Assembly: GCF_028330525.1 (NCBI RefSeq)
Contig: NZ_JAQMSD010000089.1
Span: 1 to 58,870, forward strand
Length of the DNA: 58,870 nt
Direction of reading: 5' to 3'
Origin: Spirulina sp. CS-785/01
GTDB lineage: Bacteria > Cyanobacteriota > Cyanobacteriia > Cyanobacteriales > Spirulinaceae
Shown: piece by piece, positions 1 to 7,395 of the stretch
How the letters are laid out: each line of letters begins with the position of its first letter
How positions within the stretch are numbered: position 1 is the first letter of the stretch
Notes under the pieces: model-generated
What the model was told of the DNA's origin: nothing
Database searches by the model: none
Seen by the model: the letters and a program-made list of their open reading frames with translations, nothing else
Program-made: the position numbers and the translations under genes

Positions 1-330
1 ATCATTGTAGGGTGGGCAATGCCAGCCCTGTCAAGGTGAGAAATTGTAGAACGAGACACCGTTGTTTCAGACACTTGTGAGAGACATTTTCTCCCCCTCT
101 CCCAAGGTTGGGAGAGGGGGTTGGGGGGTGAGGGCGACTCCAAACCGCCATATCTCGTTACCCACCTTGACAGGGCTGGGTGGGCATTGCCCACCTACCC
201 CTGTCAAGCTAACTAACCCAATATTTCTCTGTAGGTTGGGTGTAATGAAATGAAACCCAACATTTTCCACCTAACATTTTCTACCTAGGGTGTTGGGTTA
301 CGCTACACTTCACCCAACCTACAGAAACAC
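1..330. repeat. Intergenic inverted-repeat cluster at window start
   Basis: There is no credible gene in the first 359 bases. Bases about 8-38 reappear inverted at about 160-207 (GGTGGGCAATGCC and CCTGTCAAGGTG motifs), flanking a 13-bp-arm hairpin (CCCCCTCTCCCAA at 93-105, TTGGGAGAGGGGG at 108-120). A second inverted pair, CTGTAGGTTGGGTG at 229-242 and its complement at 311-324, lies next to the dnaG stop codon. This looks like nested miniature repeat insertions or terminator-like structures. Open frames crossing it are low-complexity and not believable as proteins. Confidence 0.6.
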
Positions 331-359
331 CTGAACGCTGAATGCTTCCATAAAGATAA

Positions 360-2246
360 TTAATAATCAATGATATCAACTAAGGTAAATTGCCGTTCTT
401 GATCCAATAATTGGATTTTTTGGGCGGCATTTTGGAACTCTTGAAAATAATATTTTCGTTTCTCGCTTTCTGTTGCTGAATCGAGAACTTTCCATTTTTC
501 TAAGCAGTAACTTAAATGTTTCTCGTAGGTAACTCTTTCGATTGCTGCGATCGCAGCTTTAATAGACTGTACAGGCCGCGCAATATCTTCCTCTTTCTTC
601 TCAGTTAAATAAAACAGGTGTCGCACCTTCTCAGCATGATCAGAATTCGGCCAATCAATCTCCTGTAACCCGGCAATTAAATCCCGTTTTCCTGCCTGTT
701 CCAATTGTAACACTTGTTGCCACAAAAAGCGATGATGGGGCAAAACAAACAGTAAATCTCGCTCCTCCAATGCCTCAATAATATGCTCTCGATATTCAGG
801 ACAATGGAGATAAATTAATAACAATAATTCTTCCGCATTTTGTAATAAATTACGGTCTTTACGTTGTTTTAAATGGGTTGCCTTGCGCTTCGGTTTTTTA
901 AGCTGAACAAATAAATCTTTACTATAAACAGGCGTTAATTTGCCATCCCCTTGGCTTAAAATCTCCGCACATTTCTTTACATAAAAGTCCCGTCGTTGCG
1001 GATTCTCAATATGATTCAATAACTTAATCATCTCTTGAGAAACACGCTGAAAACTATCTGCTTTCCTTAAATCCTGATCCTTAACTAACTGTTGTAATTG
1101 CCAATCAATCCACAGGGGAGCATCCTGTAAATGTTGATAATAAATCGCCACCGCATCGGGACTAGACAGTAAAAACTCATCCGCATCTTTCCCCCCCGGC
1201 AAATTCAAAATTCGTAACTGGACTTGTCCCGAATAAACTAAAGATTCCACCTCCCCAATCGCTCGCTGTGTAGCTTTAATCCCTGCATTATCCGCATCAA
1301 AATTAAAAATAACTTGTTTGGATTCTGTATAACGAGACAGTTGCTTTAATTGCTCTTGACTAAACGCTGTTCCCAGTGCAGCCACCGCATTAGAAATCCC
1401 TGCTGCATGAAGCGCGATCGCATCAAAATATCCCTCCACCACCACCGCACAATCCTGTCTGCTAATCTCCGTTTTAGCACGATCTAACCCAAACAGCGTC
1501 TTCCCCTTACTAAACACCTCCGTTTCCGGAGAATTTAAATATTTTGGCTCATCATCCCCCAACGTGCGACTCCCAAACCCAATCACCCGGCCTTGAGTGT
1601 CACAAATGGGAATCATCAAACGATCCCGAAAATAATCATAAACCCCCTCTCCCTTCTTCCGTTGACGCACTAACCCCGCTTTCTCCACCATTAACACCGA
1701 ATACCGCTTCGTCTCCACCAAATAACGGTACAACGTCTCCCACCCCCCAGGAGCATATCCCAACCCAAACTGCTGTATCGTCTCCTCACTCAACCGACGA
1801 GTTTCCCGCACATACCGTAATGCCTTTTCCCCCTCCGGTTGACGGAGCATATGTTGATAAAAACTCGCCGCCACCGCTAAAATCTCGTATAACTGCTCCC
1901 GCAGCGACAATTGACGCTGAAACTCCTGATGCTCCTCTGGAGTAGAAGTTTTAACAGGAATTTGATACTTATGCGCTAACTCTAGTATCACCTCCCCAAA
2001 CGACTGCTTCCCAATCTCCATCAAGAAACTAATTCCGCTTCCCCCCGCACCACACCCAAAGCAGTAGTACATCTGCTTACTCGGACTTACCGTAAAACTG
2101 GGGGTTTTCTCATCATGAAACGGACATAACCCCACCAAGTCCTTTCCCCGTTTCCGCAACACCACATGATCCGACACAATATCAGTAATATCGAGTCGGT
2201 CTTTAACTTCTGCAATGGTATCTTGGTGTATGCGAGGAACGTCCAT
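360..2246 (-). CDS. dnaG: DNA primase DnaG
   Basis: DnaG makes RNA primers for Okazaki fragments and works with the replicative helicase DnaB. The 628-residue product has the family order. An N-terminal CHC2 zinc finger (CPFH near residue 41, then CFGCG near 62) is followed by the catalytic core and a Toprim domain around residues 255-340 with VVVEGYFDAI and FDADNAG acidic motifs. A helical C-terminal region of the DnaB-binding type ends the protein. Length is normal for bacterial primases. The start is an ATG followed by MDVPRIH, typical of cyanobacterial DnaG. It is transcribed alone on the minus strand. Confidence 0.97.
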   Translation of the reverse strand: MDVPRIHQDTIAEVKDRLDITDIVSDHVVLRKRGKDLVGLCPFHDEKTPSFTVSPSKQMYYCFGCGAGGSGISFLMEIGKQSFGEVILELAHKYQIPVKTSTPEEHQEFQRQLSLREQLYEILAVAASFYQHMLRQPEGEKALRYVRETRRLSEETIQQFGLGYAPGGWETLYRYLVETKRYSVLMVEKAGLVRQRKKGEGVYDYFRDRLMIPICDTQGRVIGFGSRTLGDDEPKYLNSPETEVFSKGKTLFGLDRAKTEISRQDCAVVVEGYFDAIALHAAGISNAVAALGTAFSQEQLKQLSRYTESKQVIFNFDADNAGIKATQRAIGEVESLVYSGQVQLRILNLPGGKDADEFLLSSPDAVAIYYQHLQDAPLWIDWQLQQLVKDQDLRKADSFQRVSQEMIKLLNHIENPQRRDFYVKKCAEILSQGDGKLTPVYSKDLFVQLKKPKRKATHLKQRKDRNLLQNAEELLLLIYLHCPEYREHIIEALEERDLLFVLPHHRFLWQQVLQLEQAGKRDLIAGLQEIDWPNSDHAEKVRHLFYLTEKKEEDIARPVQSIKAAIAAIERVTYEKHLSYCLEKWKVLDSATESEKRKYYFQEFQNAAQKIQLLDQERQFTLVDIIDY

Positions 2247-2310
2247 TTACGGCTTACTGATAACTAATGACTAATAATATAATATGACATCCGGTTAATC
2301 ATTATAAGTT

Positions 2311-2345
2311 CGTAGTACGCCCTTTAGGGCTTACAATAAATTGAA
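2311..2345 (+). repeat. Palindromic repeat, CCCTTTAGGG variant of the 37-kb and 56-kb family
   Basis: GTAGTACGCCCTTTAGGG followed by CTTACAATAAATTGAATT resembles the GTAGTAAGCTCTTTAGAGCTTAC copies near 36.93, 37.02 and 56.21 kb. Here the central palindrome carries compensating changes (CCCTTTAGGG instead of CTCTTTAGAG), which suggests that the fold is conserved. An ACATCCGGTTA motif upstream is also shared with the 37-kb copy. Confidence 0.55.
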
Positions 2346-2388
2346 TTAATACAAATCAAGCGGATTTCATATAACTAATGACTGATTA

Positions 2389-3330
2389 CTAATGACTGAT
2401 TACTGCATTGTGATAGTCTAAATATTTCAACTGTTGATAAAGCATTTCAATCCTCGGTAACTCCACCCCCAACCCATGAGCAAACCGTAACGGGTTGCCC
2501 ACAATACCTTCCACTTCTAACGGTCGTTTCCCATTATAATCTAACTTCATACTGGTAAAATAGGGAGTCATTTTATCCGTATGGTCTAACATCGTTTGAA
2601 TCAACGAATCATCCAGCAAACGGCCACTACTTTTCGCCCCTAAAACCACTTCCTCCATCAATGCTTCCACTAATTGCCGACTCCATGGATTAGCCATAAT
2701 TTCATTAGTTTTTGCATCTAACACCACTGATAGCCCATTATAGGGGATATTCCAGACCAACTTTTCCCAACGAGTAAGTAATAAATCCGCACCCAATTCT
2801 ATTTCTATCTGCGCGGTTTTAAAATCCTCTCCAACTTGCTTTAATGTCTCTGTAACACCCGTAGCAGCGTACTGATAGGCGTATTCTGCAAACTTTATTT
2901 TCTGATAATCTAAATGGCGAATCTGTCCTGCACCTACCTTATTTGCACAAATAAACGCCAATCCACCTAAGATTTTATGCTTAGGAAAACTCTGAGCCAA
3001 TTCCGCTTCAAACCCTAAGCCATTTTGCAATAAAATAATCACGCTATTCTCATGAAGCAAAGGCGGTAATAGTTCAGATAATTGATAATTTTGTGTCGTT
3101 TTAAGCGTGACTAACACCACATCACAAGGCGGCATTTGAGAGGTGGCATTATATGCCTTAACTTGGGGTAAAGTAAAATCTCCATACACCGACTCAATGG
3201 TTAATCCCTGCTGTTTAACTTGTTCATAATCACTTCTGAGTAAAAAATGAACCGGAAACCCTGCACGCTGTAAACACGCACCGTAATAACCGCCGACTGC
3301 ACCTGTGCCGATAATCGCGTAACTTCCCAT
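2389..3330 (-). CDS. Putative 2-dehydropantoate 2-reductase (ApbA/PanE family)
   Basis: This is a ketopantoate-reductase-family protein (NADPH-dependent, pantothenate and CoA pathway) of 313 residues. The N-terminal Rossmann nucleotide loop is visible as GTGAVGGYYG at residues 8-17. An ApbA-type helical C-terminal domain follows (about 175-305), with the motif KLVWNIPYNGL near residue 190. Length matches the family. Its ATG overlaps the stop codon of the 58-aa gene upstream (TAATG), so the two are probably translationally coupled. PanE paralogues are often misassigned, so the substrate is inferred from the family only. Confidence 0.85.
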   Translation of the reverse strand: MGSYAIIGTGAVGGYYGACLQRAGFPVHFLLRSDYEQVKQQGLTIESVYGDFTLPQVKAYNATSQMPPCDVVLVTLKTTQNYQLSELLPPLLHENSVIILLQNGLGFEAELAQSFPKHKILGGLAFICANKVGAGQIRHLDYQKIKFAEYAYQYAATGVTETLKQVGEDFKTAQIEIELGADLLLTRWEKLVWNIPYNGLSVVLDAKTNEIMANPWSRQLVEALMEEVVLGAKSSGRLLDDSLIQTMLDHTDKMTPYFTSMKLDYNGKRPLEVEGIVGNPLRFAHGLGVELPRIEMLYQQLKYLDYHNAVISH

Positions 3331-3506
3331 TATTTCTTAATCACAAACTGGACAATAGTTGTAGAATGAACGGGAAGCATTTGCACCACAGGTGCGGGTT
3401 TCATTTCTCCCCGAAAATCCAAAACTTGTACTAAAACTAAATAAAAAACAGCCAACAATATAGAAATTGCTCCTGTGATGATAGCTAAAATCTTTCCTCT
3501 AGTCAT
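3330..3506 (-). CDS. Small single-pass membrane protein, 58 aa
   Basis: The ATG at 3506 opens a 58-codon frame. A Lys/Arg N-terminus (MTRGK) leads into one hydrophobic helix (about residues 6-26, ILAIITGAISILLAVFYLVL), followed by a short soluble tail with the segment LDFRGEMKPAP. The stop codon TAA overlaps the ATG of the PanE-like gene by one base (TAATG), which strongly supports translation and co-transcription. I recall similar small membrane proteins in cyanobacteria but do not know a function. Confidence 0.7.
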   Translation of the reverse strand: MTRGKILAIITGAISILLAVFYLVLVQVLDFRGEMKPAPVVQMLPVHSTTIVQFVIKK

Positions 3507-3517
3507 CGTATCTCACT

Positions 3518-3564
3518 AAAAAGGGAAGTCAGATCACCATTATAAGAGATCGACTTCCCTTTTG
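3518..3564 (-). terminator. Hairpin terminator after smtA
   Basis: AAAAGGGAAGTC (ending at 3530) pairs with GACTTCCCTTTT (starting at 3552). An inner GATC/GATC pairing extends the stem. Read on the minus strand, it lies just past the metallothionein stop codon at 3594 and ends in a short T-rich run, as expected of a Rho-independent terminator. It separates smtA from the 58-aa/PanE unit. Confidence 0.65.
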
Positions 3565-3593
3565 TTCAAATTGGGGGTTGATCATGAATTTCT

Positions 3594-3764
3594 CTAACTG
3601 TGACAGTCACACCCCGTATGACCACACCCTGAACCATCAGGGTGGCCATTAGCACAAGTCTCACTACAGTAGTATTTGCCGTTTTTCTGAATCGCGGTTT
3701 CGGGTTTAACAATGCAAACGCAGGACTCACAAGCACATTTCATTTGATCAACTGCAACAGTCAT
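3594..3764 (-). CDS. smtA: SmtA-type metallothionein
   Basis: This is a 56-residue cysteine-rich zinc/cadmium-binding protein of the cyanobacterial SmtA/BmtA class. Cysteine motifs are KCACESCVC near residues 9-17, YYCSETC at 31-37 and GCGHTGCDCHS at the C-terminus. The His and Cys pattern matches the four-metal cluster fold of Synechococcus SmtA, including the C-terminal CGHTGC. In that system the metallothionein buffers cytosolic zinc and is derepressed by SmtB when metal is in excess. The gene is divergent from the smtB homologue at 3937, with two palindromic operators between them. The start is an ATG preceded by GGAGACTCTT. Confidence 0.95.
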   Translation of the reverse strand: MTVAVDQMKCACESCVCIVKPETAIQKNGKYYCSETCANGHPDGSGCGHTGCDCHS

Positions 3765-3798
3765 AAGAGTCTCCTTTGATTAACTGACTTCAATAAGC

Positions 3799-3814
3799 CT
3801 GAACATCTGTTCAG
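3799..3814. promoter_or_regulatory. SmtB-type operator 1
   Basis: CTGAACATCTGTTCAG is a perfect 7-2-7 inverted repeat. It matches the TGAACA-N2-TGTTCA core of the 12-2-12 operators bound by SmtB/ArsR-family zinc sensors. It lies 35 bases upstream of the smtA ATG, where a bound repressor would block smtA transcription. Binding is inferred from the motif and from the adjacent smtB gene. Confidence 0.75.
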
Positions 3815-3839
3815 CTATCTACTAGAGTAACGCATTTAA

Positions 3840-3855
3840 CTGAATTTGTGTTCAG
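3840..3855. promoter_or_regulatory. SmtB-type operator 2 (imperfect)
   Basis: CTGAATTTGTGTTCAG is a second, imperfect copy of the operator 1 palindrome (outer arms CTGAA and TTCAG match), centred 41 bases away. Two operators between divergent smtA and smtB would let one repressor control both directions, as in the Synechococcus smt locus. Confidence 0.6.
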
Positions 3856-3936
3856 ATATTGTAAAAATTTTGTTAAGTGTCCCCTAAAATAGAGAAAAGC
3901 CCTGGTTAACAGGGATAGTGAGTTTAAAATTGATTT

Positions 3937-4320
3937 ATGTCCACTCCGATCTCATCTTCCAATACTCCTCCAGGTGAAGTGACGCATCCTCTGCAACTGG
4001 CAAAATACACCCAAGACATTGAACAACTCCTCCCCCTAGACAAAGCGCAACGAATGGGGGAATTTTTCAGCTTCTTGGGTGATCCCAACCGCTTGCGAAT
4101 TTTATCCCTACTGGCCCAAAAAGAACTTTGTGTGTCTGACTTAGCCGAGAGTTTAGGGATGAGTGAGTCTGCGGTTTCCCACCAACTGCGGAATCTGCGA
4201 GTTATGCGTCTAGTGGGCTACCAAAAACGAGGCCGTAAAGTGTTCTATCATTTAGCCGACCATCATATCCTAGAGTTATATCAGGCCGTTGCTGACCACT
4301 TAGACGAAAAATGTAGTTAA
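3937..4320 (+). CDS. smtB: ArsR/SmtB-family metal-sensing repressor
   Basis: This is a 127-residue winged-helix repressor. The recognition region has ELCVSDLAESLGMSESAVSHQL (residues 63-84) followed by the wing. The alpha-5 zinc-site residues of SmtB are present as D108 and H110 on one protomer and H121 and E124 on the other (DHHILELYQ, then DHLDE). The alpha-3 site is weakened, since ELCVSDL keeps only one Cys. This favours zinc sensing through alpha-5, as in Synechococcus SmtB. It is divergent from smtA with shared operators, which supports autoregulation and control of the metallothionein. The short N-terminal extension is normal for cyanobacterial members. Confidence 0.93.
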   Translation: MSTPISSSNTPPGEVTHPLQLAKYTQDIEQLLPLDKAQRMGEFFSFLGDPNRLRILSLLAQKELCVSDLAESLGMSESAVSHQLRNLRVMRLVGYQKRGRKVFYHLADHHILELYQAVADHLDEKCS

Positions 4321-4327
4321 GATAAGC

Positions 4328-4353
4328 AAAAAAAAATCTCCCAACCTGGGAGA
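4328..4353 (-). terminator. Rho-independent terminator of petJ
   Basis: On the minus strand a 7-bp stem TCTCCCA / TGGGAGA with a 3-base loop is followed directly by a run of eight or more T residues. It sits 45 bases past the petJ stop codon. The smtB gene converges on it from the other side and may also use the hairpin. Confidence 0.8.
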
Positions 4354-4397
4354 AAATGAGGTTCAAACTGGACAAAAATAGGTTTTTATGTTAGGGT

Positions 4398-4736
4398 TCA
4401 CCAGCCTTTTTCAGCTTGTGCTAAAACATAAGTGGCCACATCTTCGATATCCTGCTCATCGAGTTTCCCTAAGAAGGCAGGCATGGCACTTTTTCCGTTT
4501 TTCACTTGGGTGGTGATGGCCTCTAGGGAATCCATATTATATTTTTCTAAGTCTGCTTTACTCAGGGTTTTAGTGGGGATCACCACATTTTTGCCTCCCA
4601 TGTGGCATTGAGCGCAGTTGGCCGCAAAAATCTGTTTCCCTCGGCTAATATCCCCTTCAGCTTTCGCGGGAGAACTGAATAACAGTGTTGTCACCGTTAG
4701 AATACACACAAATACCAGTGCGAGTCGCTTTAACAT
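4398..4736 (-). CDS. petJ: Cytochrome c6 (cytochrome c553)
   Basis: This lumenal c-type cytochrome carries electrons from cytochrome b6f to photosystem I or to the terminal oxidase, as an alternative to plastocyanin. The ATG at 4736 is chosen because AGGAG sits just upstream; an upstream TTG would place that ribosome site inside the gene. The 112-residue precursor has a Sec signal peptide (MLKRLALVF to SPAKA), then the mature start EGDISRG. The haem motif is NCAQCH and the axial Met lies in SAMPAF. The C-terminal [13 protein letters not shown] is typical. In other cyanobacteria petJ is copper-regulated; a copper ATPase gene lies 15 kb away. Confidence 0.95.
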   Translation of the reverse strand: MLKRLALVFVCILTVTTLLFSSPAKAEGDISRGKQIFAANCAQCHMGGKNVVIPTKTLSKADLEKYNMDSLEAITTQVKNGKSAMPAFLGKLDEQDIEDVATYVLAQAEKGW

Positions 4737-4881
4737 ATCTCCTCTCAAATTAAGAATTTAACCAGCAAGCAATATTTAAATCTTCAAGGACAGGCAGAGA
4801 GAATGTCAAACGACAGGTTGTAAAATGTTGGATTGGGGAGGGAAACCGGGCAAAATACAGGATGAGGATACAGGGTACGTT

Positions 4882-5874
4882 ATGACGGAAGCGACAGCAA
4901 CACAAACCACTTCAACCCCCGTACAACCGATTCCCATTGTACAAACTTGGGAGTTAGGGAAGGTGTATCGCAGTGGGTTTTGGTTAAATCAGAAGGTGGA
5001 GTCTCTCCAGTCGGTGACGTTGACGGTCCATCAGGGGGAGACATTTGGGTTGTTGGGGCCCAATGGGGCCGGGAAAACCACTTTACTCAAGATTTTACTG
5101 GGGATTGTACGGCGGAGTCGTGGCCGAGCTACGTTACTCGGAAAACCTCTGGGAGATCAAAGTGTGAAACACAATATTGGCTATCTCCCTGAAAATCCCT
5201 ATTTTTACGATTATCTCACGGCTTGGGAGTTTCTAGGGTTTACGGCCAGTTTGTTCGGTATTTCTAAAGGGGAACAACAAAAACGTATCCCGCAACTGTT
5301 GGACTGGGTAGAATTAGCTCAAGAAACGGCGACTCAACAACCTCTCCGCAAGTATTCTAAAGGAATGCTGCAACGGGTGGGGATTGCTCAAGCCTTGATT
5401 AATAATCCGGCGGTGGTGTTTCTGGATGAACCCATGTCTGGCCTTGATCCCACGGGCCGTTATCGCATTCGGGAAATTATTCAAACTTTGAAGCGGGAAG
5501 GGAAGACGATTTTTTTCAATTCTCATATTTTGGCGGATGTGGAGGAAATTTGCGATCGCATCGCCATTTTAGCCAAAGGCCAACTCCTCTGTCAGGGAAC
5601 AATCGCAGAATTAGTGGGAACAGCAGATCATTACCAAGCAACAGGAATAGGAGGCAGTCCAGAAATGCTACAACGGTGGTTACATCCCCTCGAATTTTCC
5701 CCCCAAGGATGGCACGGCCAACTTACCGCCAAACCCCAAGACTTCCTAGACGCATTACAATCAATGGATGCTAAACTAACAAGTCTCACCCAAGCGAGAC
5801 TCTCTTTAGAAGACTTCTTCCTCCAACAACTCCGCACAACCGAACAACCGTCAGACTCCGATGACCACCAATGA
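4882..5874 (+). CDS. ABC transporter ATP-binding protein
   Basis: This is the nucleotide-binding subunit of an ABC exporter of the CcmA/NatA-like class. Visible motifs are Walker A GPNGAGKTT, Q-loop region YLPENPYFYD, signature YSKGMLQR, Walker B VVFLDEPMSGLDP and switch His in FFNSH. A C-terminal extension of roughly 100 residues follows the ATPase fold, as in DrrA/NatA proteins. No permease gene is adjacent, so the partner must be encoded elsewhere. An in-frame ATG at 4825 gives 19 more residues; I prefer 4882 (MTEATATQ) because AGGG lies 6 bases upstream. The 3' end overlaps rimM by 14 bases. Confidence 0.88.
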   Translation: MTEATATQTTSTPVQPIPIVQTWELGKVYRSGFWLNQKVESLQSVTLTVHQGETFGLLGPNGAGKTTLLKILLGIVRRSRGRATLLGKPLGDQSVKHNIGYLPENPYFYDYLTAWEFLGFTASLFGISKGEQQKRIPQLLDWVELAQETATQQPLRKYSKGMLQRVGIAQALINNPAVVFLDEPMSGLDPTGRYRIREIIQTLKREGKTIFFNSHILADVEEICDRIAILAKGQLLCQGTIAELVGTADHYQATGIGGSPEMLQRWLHPLEFSPQGWHGQLTAKPQDFLDALQSMDAKLTSLTQARLSLEDFFLQQLRTTEQPSDSDDHQ

Positions 5875-6484
5875 TCTACAACCCACAACCCAAGACAAAC
5901 TCGTAATTGGTAAAATTGTCTCCGCACAAGGATTAAAAGGAGAATTGCGAGTCTATCCCGACAGCGACTTTCCCGAACGGTTTACCACTCCCGGCCCACG
6001 GTGGTTACAACTCCCCAACACCTCCCAATTGCAAGAAGTGGAATTGATCAAAGGTCGTTGGATACCGGGGAAGAAACTCTACGTTATTCAACTGGCCGGC
6101 ATTACAGACCGTGATCAAGCCGACACGCTACGCAATGCTAAATTATTGGTGAATCGTCATGAACGCCCCTCTTTAGCCGATAATGAATACCACAGTAGCG
6201 ATCTTTTAAACCTAGAGGTGTTCAACCAACACACCGGGGAGTCCGTTGGCCATGTCACCGAGATTTTTAGTGCAGGGAATGACCTCCTCGAAGTCCAACT
6301 TCACCCCACCCCTCCGGAAACTCCCTCTATTGACCTGAAGAATCAGAAAAAGACCCGAAAGCGTGCTAAAAAAAATACAGTGTTGATTCCTTTTGTGGCT
6401 GCGATCGTTCCTGTCGTCGATCTGTCCCAAGGCCGCATCGAAATTGATCCTCCTCCCGGTCTATTCGACGTGAATCAATCCTAA
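5861..6484 (+). CDS. rimM: Ribosome maturation factor RimM
   Basis: RimM binds S19 in the 30S head and helps 16S rRNA processing. The 207-residue product starts with the RimM N-domain (LVIGKIVSAQGLKGELRVYP, residues about 13-32) and ends with the PRC-barrel domain (VGHVTEIFSAGNDLLEVQL and LIPFVAAIVPVVDL). A basic insertion of about 20 residues (KNQKKTRKRAKKN) sits within the C-domain; similar charged inserts occur in cyanobacterial RimM. Its ATG overlaps the end of the ABC ATPase frame by 14 bases, so the two are likely co-transcribed. Confidence 0.93.
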   Translation: MTTNDLQPTTQDKLVIGKIVSAQGLKGELRVYPDSDFPERFTTPGPRWLQLPNTSQLQEVELIKGRWIPGKKLYVIQLAGITDRDQADTLRNAKLLVNRHERPSLADNEYHSSDLLNLEVFNQHTGESVGHVTEIFSAGNDLLEVQLHPTPPETPSIDLKNQKKTRKRAKKNTVLIPFVAAIVPVVDLSQGRIEIDPPPGLFDVNQS

Positions 6485-6541
6485 ATCCAGTGGTATGATG
6501 AAGGCGGCAGGAGGTTAGACCTTGTTGTGCATCTCGTCCAA

Positions 6542-6592
6542 CTCTTTCCACAAACAAGCTCTTTCCACAAACAAGCTCTTTCCACAAATAAG
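6542..6592 (+). repeat. 17-bp tandem repeat, three units
   Basis: CTCTTTCCACAAACAAG is repeated at 6542, 6559 and 6576 (the last with one change) and runs directly into the AAGGAG ribosome site of the next gene. Its position in the presumed 5' leader makes copy-number changes a possible influence on expression; this is inference. Confidence 0.85.
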
Positions 6593-6602
6593 GAGAATTA
6601 GT

Positions 6603-6833
6603 ATGGAAACGCTCGGCTATACTGAAATGGCAGTCACTTACGAGGAAGTGGTGGGACCGTTAGAACTTCGTCCCCTCTCGATTCGTCAACTCAATTTAAG
6701 TAAACTTAATTTAAAACGTATCACAACAGCAGCCGCGATTATTGGCTTTATCTTTTTTGGGGGATTTACGGCGGTTGTTGCGTCTTCCCTCTCCCGTGAT
6801 GTCACTCCCAGCCAACCCGAAGCCAATTTCTAA
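6603..6833 (+). CDS. Small single-pass membrane protein of unknown function
   Basis: This is a 76-residue protein with a soluble N-terminus of about 39 residues and one hydrophobic helix (AAAIIGFIFFGGFTAVVASSL, about 43-63). A short polar tail ends in PSQPEANF. The ATG at 6603 is chosen because an AAGGAG site precedes it by 8 bases; longer frames would read through the 17-bp tandem repeat. I recognise no family. It lies 118 bases downstream of rimM on the same strand with its own leader, so it may be transcribed separately. Confidence 0.65.
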   Translation: METLGYTEMAVTYEEVVGPLELRPLSIRQLNLSKLNLKRITTAAAIIGFIFFGGFTAVVASSLSRDVTPSQPEANF

Positions 6834-6981
6834 GTGACAATAATGCAAACAGCGTTAAGATGGTAGGGTGCGTTAACCCTGTGTGGCGCACCAAGTGTGA
6901 TAACTCACGCTTGATTATGGGTGCATTGTGCGCGTATTGATTGCGATACGCCAACCAATTAAACAAAAACGACAAACCCGA

Positions 6982-7016
6982 CAAAACCCCGTTTTCCCAA
7001 GGAAAGTGGGGTTTTG
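6982..7016. terminator. Hairpin terminator between 6.83 and 7.12 kb
   Basis: CAAAACCCC (6982-6990) pairs with GGGGTTTTG (7008-7016). The interior TTTTCC...GGAAAG can extend the stem. T-rich and A-rich flanks make it usable from either strand. It probably ends the transcript of the small membrane protein. Confidence 0.6.
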
Positions 7017-7118
7017 CAATCTGCGAGTCATTCTTCAACCCCCTTCTCCTTGACAGATGAAGAGAATTGATAGTTAGTTGTTAATTGACAACCAACGACA
7101 AAGACTATTATAATAAAA

Positions 7119-7394
7119 ATGTCAGACGAACACCCGAATAAAGAAATTCGTGCGGCCATAAAGTATGCTGTTGAGCGAGGATGGAGAGTAAAAAAAGCCA
7201 ATTCTCGTTCTCATCCATGGGGAAGAATTTATTGTCCTAATCCCAGTTCGGATTGCAGATGCGGTGATTTTTGCATAACCAGTATTTGGAGTACCCCAAA
7301 AAATCCCTCCAATCATGCTAAACAAATTCGACGAGTTGTAGATAACTGTATTTATCCTAATTCAGAAAATACGCAAGATTTAGGAGACAATTAA
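7119..7394 (+). CDS. HicA-like small protein, possible toxin of a two-gene module
   Basis: This is a 91-residue protein. The N-terminus (EIRAAIKYAVERGWRV) followed by a charged strand, a Cys-containing strand (IYCPNPSSDCRCGDF) and SIWSTPKNPSNHAKQIRRVVDNC resembles the dsRBD-like fold of HicA-type mRNA interferases, including the TP-x-P then A-x-x-IRR pattern. The catalytic-like His is at SRSHPWG. It ends one base before the ATG of an HTH protein, the layout of a toxin-antitoxin or regulator pair. The family match is by pattern only. The local AT content is higher than in the housekeeping neighbours. Confidence 0.5.
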   Translation: MSDEHPNKEIRAAIKYAVERGWRVKKANSRSHPWGRIYCPNPSSDCRCGDFCITSIWSTPKNPSNHAKQIRRVVDNCIYPNSENTQDLGDN

Positions 7395-7395
7395 C

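Noticed and set aside
62-330. Open frames on both strands at the window start
   Set aside because: They translate a cluster of inverted repeats, have low-complexity composition and no domain or ribosome site.
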